A DNA stretch of 13,077 nucleotides from Pelagophyceae sp. CCMP2097 (taxonomy: Eukaryota; Sar; Pelagophyceae): positions 45,416 to 58,492 of the forward strand of contig MU657464.1 in assembly GCA_026770575.1 (NCBI GenBank). Direction: 5' to 3'. Shown here piece after piece: positions 6,652-13,077 of the stretch (positions are counted from its first letter, which is position 1; each line of letters opens with the position of its first letter). Below the pieces are notes generated by a model, which saw nothing but the letters and a program-made list of their open reading frames with translations, did no database searches and had not been told where the DNA came from. Both the position numbers and the translations under genes were made by a program.

Positions 6652-8158
6652 CTCGAGGGGACTTCCCTGAAGGCGGACGGCGCCTTCTTCGACGCCGCGC
6701 CGCTCGGCATGTGGTTCTCCGCCGCGGTCGATCGGCCGAGCGTTGGGCTCGCGTCGCCGGCGAACGTCGCGCTCGCGTCTGCCGAACAGGGCGAAGTCCT
6801 CAGCGCCGTCGCCTTCGCGCACGCGCACCGCACCGTGCGACAGCCCCGTGCGGACCGCCCGCGCCCCCGCGACACCGGCTCTAGGTCCGCACGCGCCCCG
6901 ACGTGCGATCCGGCGTCTCGGCAGAAGCTTCCAGAAGCGACGAGCGGCCTGCGACGACGAGCGGCCCTTGGCGCAGGCGCGCGTGCTGCTCGTGACGCAC
7001 GCGGCGCGGCGCGACCGCGTGCCGCTCGTCGTCGTGGAGCGTGTAATCGAGCGCGACGTGCGCCCGGCGTCGTTGCGGCGTCCGCGGCGTCTCCCGGCGA
7101 GCGCCCCCTGTGCAGGCGCTCGATGCGCCGCCCGCGGTGGCACCGGGCGGCGGGCACGGGGACGGCGAGGAGCTGGATCGCATTCTGATCAAGTGCGTCT
7201 CGTCGGCGGCGGACGTTGCGTGGCTGCTGAACCATGCTCAGTGCTGGACAGCACCAACCCCTGCGCCGGAGAAGAAACCCAAACCGCCGCAGCAAGGACA
7301 AACGGAGGCGCGAGTGGAAGCAGAGGCGAGACCGACGCTGGGGAACGACTACGCGATTCGACCGTCGCCCCGCCGCTAGGCGCAGACGGACCAGGCACGG
7401 CCTCCCGAAATGATCGTCATCGACGACGTCGACGCCTTTGTCGGCGATTCGCACTCGCGGCCCGACCTCGCCGACGACGCGACGCTCTCGCGCCTGCGAG
7501 TCCCTTTTTCTCGCAGCCTTGTGCCCCTACAAAAGAGAAAACCCGCAACCTGAAAACCCGCAGTGATGCGCGCCGGGATGCGCGGGGCCCCGCATCGAAC
7601 GGCCGCGCCTAGGATGCTCCTGCTCACGCTCGCCACCGCCGTGAGGGCGCCGCCGGGACCTCGGGACGCCGGCGCGCCGGGAGACGGCGCGCGCGTCGTC
7701 AGAGGCGACATTTGGCGGTGGTCGTAGGCCGCGGCGCACTGGGGCGCGCAGCTCGTCGTCGTCTTCAGCGCGCGGTCGACGGCGCAGCACGGTGTGGCCC
7801 CGCGCCGTTTGCGAATAGCGGCCAGCCGGGATCGATGACGATAGGCATTCCTGCGGCGCTCGCAAACGGCGTGCGCACCGTCCTCCTCCGTATACGCCCG
7901 CGTCTTTTCCTCGAAGCTCGCAAAGAGAGCACTCGCATACGAACGACGCCCGTCACGCCTTTGTAGGCCACTGCGGGACGGTGCTCGAGGTGCAGAATTT
8001 GGAGTCGCAGCCGACAGCTCTTTTCGACGTTAGCGCGTCGGACCGGCGCACCGAGCTGCACGTCCGCGAGTCGATGATCATCCTGTCCAGAAAGGCGCCG
8101 GCCCTGTCCGAGGACCCGTTAACGGCGCCACACTACGGGACCCGCCTGGGGGACTAAC
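6652..8158 (+). CDS. Multi-exon gene with Walker B-like motif, possibly a SWSAP1/RecA-like ATPase
   Basis: The frame changes repeatedly, but several pieces are joined in phase by short GT-AG introns: ...6834 | 6935-7057 | 7116-7313 | 7386-about 7500 | about 7614-7640 | 7728-about 7791. The translation reads VLLVTHAARRDRVPLVVVER, then EELDRILIKCVSSAADVAWL, then PPEMIVIDDVDAFVGD (Walker B-like strand ending in Asp-Asp), LLLTLATA and HWGAQLVVVFSA (next core strand). This order of strands resembles RecA-fold SWSAP1-type proteins, which assist Rad51-mediated repair; the similarity is weak and from memory. No Walker A P-loop is visible, and the 5' exon is unknown; an ATG at 6577 is in frame but followed by a stop at 6616. 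Joins beyond 7791 are unresolved, though 7945-8158 reads as coding (VLEVQNLESQPTALFDVS) and ends in TAA. It may be truncated or degraded. Confidence 0.5.
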
Positions 8159-8503
8159 GATTATGCTTCCGATCTCCGCGGTGAAGGACGGGGGCGTGCC
8201 CTCGGAGCGCCAGAGCTGCGCGAGGCGCCGTCCTTTGATCTGCTCGATGTACGTGATCTTACTTGGCCCAGGCCGACTGCGACAACTCGGCCGACATTTG
8301 GTCCCACCAGTGCTTCTCGCCGCGGCCCACGCGCGAAGATGCGCTGGAAACGCGCGCGCCGTTCTGGGACTTCGGGGGCTTTTGCGCTCGCGCCGCCCTC
8401 TGGAGCCTAGCACTGTCACCGTCGATTACGCTCGCCCGTTTGCCGCGCGCGTTTGCCGCGACGGCGCGCCTCTGGGCCGCTGCCGTTGCGCGCGTACTCA
8501 CCT
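8078..8503 (-). other. Coding-looking stretch, strand undecided
   Basis: On the minus strand KHWWDQMSAELSQSAWAK (near 8330-8268) is followed, one frame over, by KITYIEQIKGRRLAQLW (about 8259-8205). Third positions are almost all G or C. On the plus strand the same DNA reads NSADIWSHQCFSPRPTRED and FWDFGGFCARAALW in an open frame, 8263-8532. The minus reading could be a continuation of the EF-hand gene after the strong donor site at its end, or a separate small gene with a frameshift. The plus reading could be a further exon of the upstream ATPase-like gene. Neither resembles a family I know. Confidence 0.35.
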
Positions 8504-10529
8504 TTAGCCCCGGGACGGTTCGGATTTTCTGACGACGGCCGACGCCGCTCGGAGCTGCAACGCGCGCTGCGAGACCTTGGACTGCGCGACGCGCATCGAG
8601 GCGAGGACCGGCGAAGAAAAAGCGCCTGACCGGTGCGGCCGGTACGGCGCAGAGGCGAGGGGCGATGGCGCGCCGGATTGCGTTTGCGCCGTGCGCGGCG
8701 GCCGGCGAAGCGCCGTCTGCGGCGCCGCCGTCGAAGGCCGCACCGTGCGGCCCGTCCCTTGTGGGACGTAGACGCGCGCCGACGTCGGCCGCGCCGCAGC
8801 CGGCGGCTTGGCCGACGCGGACGCCCACGTGGCGCCGTCCGCCGCGGGCGCGGCGTCCGCGGGCGCGGCGTCCGCGGACGCGGCGTCCGCGGGAGACTCG
8901 TCGACGGACGTCGGCGAAGGCGCGCGCGCCACCGGCGACACCACGGGCAGCGGCGCATCGGGCGCCGGCTGCGCGGCGGCCAGGTGGGCCGCCGGCGCGG
9001 CGGCGTCATGGTGGAGGCAGAGCGGGTCCTTGACGTCGAAAAAGCCCAACTTGAGCGCGCGGTCGTTGGAAATCGTCGACACGCCCCATTCGATGTTCGG
9101 AGCGGGCCCGGGCCTAGAACCGTCGCCGCCGAGCGCGGCTCGGAACTCGTCGAACGTGATGTCGGACCCGAAGCGCAAAATGGAGCAGAGCTCGTCGAAC
9201 GAATCGTCGCCGAGGTTGATCAGGAAACGTTTCAGCATCGTGCGCAGCGCGGCGCGCGGGATGCGGGCCGTGTCCTGGCCGTCGAGGGTTCGGAAATACT
9301 TGCGGAAGCCTCCCGCGCCGCCGACGAACTTTTGCCGGAGCAATTTCACGGCCTCGGTCGCGGTGGAGAACTTGTGCCGAGGCATGCGGCCCTGCGCTCT
9401 TTGGCGCTCGTGCACGCCCGAGAGGCTGGAGCCGACAAAGGCGCCCATGTGGCCGTCGGCGGCGAGCGACGGGCCGTAGAGTTCGTTGCCGTGCGCGTCG
9501 GAATTGTAGTCTGCAGTGCGTGTGGAAGACTGCACCGACTGCTGCAGCGCCGACCGAGTAGACATCGACTTCATGATCTCGTTCATGTGGCGGTCGTACT
9601 TGCTGCCTAGTTAAGACGCCCGTCGACACGTGCACTCGCCCGCCCAATCTGCCCTCGGTGCTGCGCCTTGGACGCGGGTCCGCGCCGGCGCTGCCGCCGC
9701 GGGCCATGTCCCCTTGCGGCTGCATCTGCGTCAGGCCGCCACCGACAGACTCGCAGAACCGCTTGTAGTCGAGGGCCGCCGCACCATTCGCATTCGCGCA
9801 GCCCTGCGTGGCCTCGGCCCAGAACGCGTCAAAGTCCGCAGCCACGAGGGAGATGTTGAGTTTGGTGAGCAGACTCTGCATCTCATCCTCGTCGACTAGG
9901 CCATCATAATCTTTATCCAGTCGGAGAAACGCCTTTTGCACTTGCGCAAAGTTCGTGGCTAAACGGTCCGCCACGGTCTTGCACACTTGCTGCGGCGTCA
10001 GTCTTGGCGCCGGCATCTTGTAGATTCGCCGGTTGTCCACTCGCGAAGCGCCCAGCGACGTCGCCAGCGAGACGTGGTGCGAGCTGAACTGTGAAAAGAA
10101 CTGCTGCGCGTCCACGCTTCCGCGGTCCGCAATGTCGACGGTGGCCCACCATTCCTCAAAGTCCTCGTCGGTCATCTCGATGTTAAACCACGCAATCATC
10201 TTGCGGATTTCCGCGCGGCCGAGGAAGCCGGAGTTGGTGACGTCGCGGAGCTGGAAGCCGCGCTTGGCCATCTGCAAATTGTGCTCGAGCTTGGCCTGCA
10301 TCGCCAGCCGCACCTCGTGCGGCGCCCAGCGCTTCGCCACCACATGTTGCTGCCGCCGAGCGAGGTACTGCATGCGAGACTGGTCGCGGTACTTGAACGT
10401 CGCCTCCGGGTTAGAACGCGCCCAGGCCTAACGGCGTCTCGGCGCGGAGATCCTTCCGAGAGCACATTTTTGAGCGCCGCCGCGGGGCTCCCGACGCACC
10501 TTGTCGCCGAGTTCCAACGCGGCGACCAT
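8504..10529 (-). CDS. EF-hand calcium-binding protein, 620 residues, with disordered C-terminal tail
   Basis: Exons 10529-10500, 10403-9674 and 9606-8504 join in phase. Introns are 96 nt (GTGCGTCGGG...CTAACCCGGAG) and 67 nt (GTCCAAGG...CTTAACTAG, with the branch-like TTAAC next to the acceptor). The opening MVAALELGDK is a 30-nt exon chosen because it has the only ATG in phase and a good donor. EF1 loop D64-E75 (DVTNSGFLGRAE) lacks some ligands. EF2 at 100-111 lacks the final Glu. EF3 at D173-E184 (DKDYDGLVDEDE) is fully canonical. Degenerate hands follow near 208-225, 361-371 and 400-408, suggesting three pairs. Residues after about 420 are a Pro/Ala/Ser-rich tail with an Ala-Asp-Ala repeat. 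This resembles axonemal multi-EF-hand proteins in general, but no orthologue is certain. A consensus donor, AAG|GTGAGT, lies directly after the stop codon. Confidence 0.85.
8836..8894. repeat. 15-bp tandem repeat inside the EF-hand gene
   Basis: GCGGCGTCCGCGGGC occurs three times in register (8850, 8865, 8880) with single-base changes, plus a partial copy before. On the coding (minus) strand it encodes the Pro-Ala-Asp-Ala-Ala repeats of the disordered tail, so copy number can vary without shifting the frame. Confidence 0.75.
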
Positions 10530-10703
10530 CGGCCTCGGCTGCGTCGGGCAGCGTCACGATCTTCCAGGGCAAGCGCAGCCTTGACAGGGCGTCACAGAGC
10601 TCGGCCCGAGTTCTTCCCGACGGCCGTTTTACGCGAATTTTGATCGACCAATCACACTAAAGGGCAGTATTTCAACCAACCAAGGAAAATGGTGAAGCAA
10701 CAT
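10530..10703 (-). promoter_or_regulatory. Upstream region of the EF-hand gene
   Basis: GATTGG (an inverted CCAAT box; plus strand CCAATC at 10649-10654) lies about 120 nt upstream of the proposed start, in a patch much more AT-rich than the coding DNA. The 10530-10625 part is GC-rich and open on the minus strand (RAELCDALSRLRLPWKIV), so an earlier exon or a 5'-UTR is possible. No TATA box is seen. Confidence 0.35.
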
Positions 10704-10952
10704 TTGAGTTTCCTCCCGTGTATCCTTCATATTTGAGTGGCTCTCCGGGCTCGCGAGAAGTCTACTGCCGACTCAGGAGTATAAGACCCTCACGAGTTCC
10801 TACCCTCCACACGGCTCTCCGAGCTCGCTCGACTGCCGACTGAGGGGTATAGCCTCACCCTAGTTGAGTTTCCTCACATGTACCCTTCCATACTCATACC
10901 CGTGGGCTCTCCGAGCTCGCGAGACTGCCGACTCTGCGGTATAAGACCCTCA
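10704..10952. repeat. Three copies of a 47-54-nt repeat in a larger duplicated unit
   Basis: GGCTCTCCGAGCTCGCGAGA...CTGCCGACT...GGTATAAGACCCTCA occurs at 10739-10792, 10813-10858 and 10905-10951 with small insertions and changes. A second motif, TTGAGTTTCCTCNCNTGTANCCTTC, precedes the first and third copies (10704, 10864), so the whole is an irregular duplication of about 160 nt. The units contain palindromic GAGCTC and CTCGCGAG. It lies between the start of the EF-hand gene and the end of the LON-domain gene, and codes for nothing recognisable. Confidence 0.8.
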
Positions 10953-11082
10953 TGCCCCACCCTAGCCTCGAGACGGCTGCATAGGCCCGTCCCCAGCGCC
11001 CTGGACATCCTTGAGGCTCCGGGCACTGCCGGACTTGCCGCCGGTGCTGTTCGATCAGGGCCCGGGCCCGCTCCGCCGCCGC

Positions 11083-11112
11083 GGCTTGTATTTAAAAGGC
11101 TTGTGTTTAAAA
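11083..11112. repeat. 15-bp tandem duplication in the 3' flank of the LON-domain gene
   Basis: GGCTTGTATTTAAAA is followed directly by GGCTTGTGTTTAAAA, one base different. It starts 15 nt past the stop codon of the minus-strand gene (stop at 11127). On that strand it reads TTTTAAACAAGCC twice, so it could hold a 3'-end processing signal. Confidence 0.6.
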
Positions 11113-11126
11113 TGGTGCACCCGCCC

Positions 11127-12245
11127 TCAACTCTTTTGAAAGGCCTCGTCGAGCCCCGCGCGCGCGCCGAGGCGCACGGCCTCTGCGGTGCAAGCTTTGG
11201 CCAGGCGCATGAGGCGGTCCGCCGCGGACGTCGATTCGAGGGCGTCCTGGAAGTCGCGCGCCGTGTGGAGCCGGAGCTGCGCCTTGTAGTCGGCGTGCCG
11301 CGCCTACATGAGGCGTCCCGCGGCGGCCGCGGGCCGAAAAAACGACGGCTTACGTCGAGCTCGTCGACGCGCTTCCGGTCCCTTGCATCGAGCGTGTCGA
11401 CGTCGACGGGCAGGAGGAGGGGCCCGCCTCTGTTGATGGCGGCGTCGATTAAGACTTCGCTCCGCTCCGCCGAGTGCTCCGAGTCGACGTACGCGATCAT
11501 CGTAGCACAATAGCGCTGCCACAGCTCCGAAGCCTCCCACGACTCCAGTCTGCGCGCGTGCGCCGACGCCGCCAGCAGCGTCGCCGCCAGCGACTGCGCC
11601 ATCCAGATCTTGTCGGACCGTTCGATTACCGTCGCCACGACCTAATACTCGTCCTCGGAACAACGGTCCGCGCGCAGCGACACGCACGGCGAGGGCGTCG
11701 GCGGCGAGCGCGCCGCCGGCCGCGGCTCCAGCGTCGTCTGCGGCGTCGGCGTAGTCGGCGACTTGGGCAATTAAGAAGTCGCGTTTGCCCGCGTCCATCC
11801 AGGCCTCTGGGTTGTCCACCGATTGGATCTCGACGCGCTGAAGGACGGTGCAGTTGAGGAGGAGGAGGTAGTCGCGCTCCGACAGGGCTGGTGGCTCGGT
11901 GAAGACTTGGTCGTACGAGTCCCTCGCGAACTCCTCCACAGCGTCGACGCGGACGACGCAGCCCACGGACGCGCAGGCCGACCCGTCGTCGGCGAGGAGC
12001 GATGCGACGAAGAGCTTGGACGAAAAGGCCATCTTCTTGTTGCGCGCCTCGACGCTGCGAATCTGTACGCGAGAGTTTGGAAGATACGTCGCTCGGAGCG
12101 GGTACAGCGGCAGCGTCTGCAGCGATTGCGCCGATCGCCCCGCCGGCGCGGTCGCGGCGCGGCCGAGGCCGAACCACGTCAGCGCGGCAACCGGCCGCAG
12201 GAGCAGCGCCGCGAATAGGCGCAGGAGAGAAAAGCGAGTCGCCAT
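11127..12245 (-). CDS. LON substrate-binding-domain protein with N-terminal signal sequence (no protease domain)
   Basis: Exons 12245-11688, 11641-11354 and 11303-11127 give 340 residues. The introns are 46 nt (GTGCGTGTC...TATTAG) and 50 nt (GTAAGC...CATGTAG), both phase 0. Residues 1-24 form a signal peptide or bipartite organelle-targeting leader (FSLLRLFAALLLRPVAAL). The LON N-terminal domain runs from about 45 to 165: LPLYPLRATYLPNSRVQIR, SVEARNKKM, FVASLLADDGSACASVGCVV, RVDAVEEF, LLLLNCTVLQRVEI. It resembles the pattern LPLFPL...E.RY..M...VGC.a.v. Exons 2 and 3 are helical (WMAQSLAATLLAASAHARRLESW; ARHADYKAQLRLHTARDF). No AAA or Ser-Lys protease domain follows, so this is a stand-alone LON-domain protein of the kind found in plastids and bacteria. 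A plastid location is likely but unproven: the cleavage site AL-TWF only loosely fits the stramenopile ASAF motif. Confidence 0.85.
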
Positions 12246-12552
12246 GAGGCCGGGGCTCTATCGCGAGAGCGCCGTGCCGTATAGTCCGAGCCGTCCGCCC
12301 GGACGCCCGCCGTCGACTGCGATCTGCAATCGACCGTGACCGACAACCGTGACGCACAGTCGGAACTCGTGCGAGTTGCGTCGCGTCGCTAAAATGAAAG
12401 TCGCTAAAAGCGAGTGGCTCGTCCCGAGGCGAGGGGGGCAGGATTTAATTAGACCAATGAGGATAGGTCCATTTTCTACGGTCCCCGCTCGACTCCTCGA
12501 GCACTCTCAAGGGGGTGGTGTGGTAGGGGTGGTCCCCAAACGCCGTGCGCTG
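12246..12552. promoter_or_regulatory. Divergent promoter region between the LON-domain and zinc-finger genes
   Basis: This 307-nt spacer separates two divergent starts. It contains TCGCTAAAAGCGA (12401-12413, near-palindromic), a half copy TCGCTAAAA (12386-12394), and a CCAAT box (GACCAATGAGG, 12452-12462). The full motif also occurs inverted at 6492-6504. Open frame continues upstream of the zinc-finger start to ATGs at 12457 and 12394, but its third codon positions are AT-rich, so I treat it as untranslated. Confidence 0.45.
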
Positions 12553-13077
12553 ATGGCCCAGAGCCACGGGCGTGACGCGGGAGGCACGCCGGCCCGCGGC
12601 GACCAGGTGCGTCGACGTCTGGAGACCGCGGAGGAGGCGGAGGCGGAGGATTCCGACTCCGACTCCGACGAGGCGATGCGCGACGTGGACGCGGAATGGC
12701 ACTTGACCAAGGGTCTCGCTGTCGTGCCCATCGGCAGCACCCTCGTAGTCGTGGACGGGATGAGCAGTTACCCCTTTAAGCGCAAAGCGGCGCGCGAGGC
12801 GACGTGCGAAGCTTGTAAGAAACTTTTTGGCGTGAACGCGTACCACCTGAGGGCTTTCAAGGCCCACGGCGATGTGTGCACGGCGAAGCAGATCAGTCGC
12901 CTCGCGACCCTGCGGCGTCAGGCGGAGAGTGTGGCCTGGATCGGCTCCATCTCGCACACGCACACGTTCGACGGCGACGGCGGCGGCGACGTCACGGTGT
13001 TCTTCGAAAAGATTTTAGAGGTCCCCGGCGGCGCCAAGGGCGGCGTGCGCTGCCAGTGCGGCGACAAGCTCAAGACA
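12553..13077 (+). CDS. Acidic C2HC zinc-finger protein, 5' part only (runs off the window)
   Basis: An open frame of 175 codons continues past the right edge with no stop. The start at 12553 was chosen because codon bias becomes strongly G/C at that point and the ATG is followed by G; in-frame ATGs at 12457 and 12394 are less likely. Residues 27-47 are acidic (EEAEAEDSDSDSDEAMRDVD). A candidate zinc-binding set follows, C85-x2-C88-x16-H105-x3-C109 (CEACKKLFGVNAYHLRAFKA...GDVC), with the spacing of a BED-like or C2HC finger. A further Cys pair appears at the edge (CQC, 167-169). BED-type fingers occur in chromatin proteins and in hAT transposases. I do not recognise the family, and the missing 3' part could decide. 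Confidence 0.65.
   Translation, partial: MAQSHGRDAGGTPARGDQVRRRLETAEEAEAEDSDSDSDEAMRDVDAEWHLTKGLAVVPIGSTLVVVDGMSSYPFKRKAAREATCEACKKLFGVNAYHLRAFKAHGDVCTAKQISRLATLRRQAESVAWIGSISHTHTFDGDGGGDVTVFFEKILEVPGGAKGGVRCQCGDKLKT

Noticed and set aside
6615..7454. A 279-codon minus-strand frame
   Set aside because: Arg-rich shadow. The plus strand in the same DNA reads as in-phase exons with RecA-like strands.
8633..9610. A 325-codon plus-strand frame opposite the EF-hand gene
   Set aside because: Very Arg-rich antisense of a gene with clear EF-hand motifs on the minus strand.
10704..10952. A CRISPR array
   Set aside because: Repeats differ in length and sequence, spacing is irregular, and the setting is a eukaryotic gene region with introns.

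Overview
The window looks like nuclear DNA from a compact, GC-rich eukaryote, most likely a unicellular alga of the stramenopile/pelagophyte type (Aureococcus-like). That placement is inference from style, not a database match. The evidence is a set of recognisable protein families broken by very short GT-AG introns (about 46-100 nt, one candidate of only 30 nt), strong G/C at codon third positions, and genes packed on both strands. No bacterial operon or ribosome-binding-site pattern is seen.

Layout. Positions 1-4097 are repeat territory with no intact gene. They hold a 190-bp TA-flanked inverted-repeat element (457-646), degenerate tRNA-like B-box motifs, and two copies of an 'AAGATAATGG' repeat (767-880 and 2276-2376). 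Nested in the second copy is a 1.35-kb element (2377-3722) with terminal inverted repeats and a TTA target duplication. It carries a broken, intron-containing DEAD-box helicase fragment on the minus strand. A strong palindrome follows (3827-3898).

Positions 4098-13077 are gene-dense. In order: a secretory cyclophilin with a C-terminal membrane anchor (+, 4098-5263, 3 exons); a FAM192A/Fyv6-type nuclear protein (-, 5319-5980, 3 exons), convergent with the cyclophilin 55 nt away; a 222-bp element with perfect 24-bp inverted repeats (6217-6438); a multi-exon gene with a Walker B-like motif, possibly SWSAP1/RecA-like (+, about 6652-8158); a stretch whose coding strand is undecided (8078-8503); a 620-aa EF-hand protein (-, 8504-10529, 3 exons); a cluster of about 50-nt repeats (10704-10952); a 340-aa LON-substrate-binding-domain protein with an N-terminal signal sequence (-, 11127-12245, 3 exons); a 307-nt divergent promoter region; and the 5' part of an acidic C2HC zinc-finger protein running off the right edge (+, 12553-13077).

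The genes do not form one pathway. They are housekeeping-type eukaryotic genes: protein folding, calcium binding, LON-domain quality control, a nuclear regulator and a DNA-repair-like ATPase. Exon joins were chosen by hand from GT/AG sites, reading phase and family similarity, and have not been tested against transcripts.
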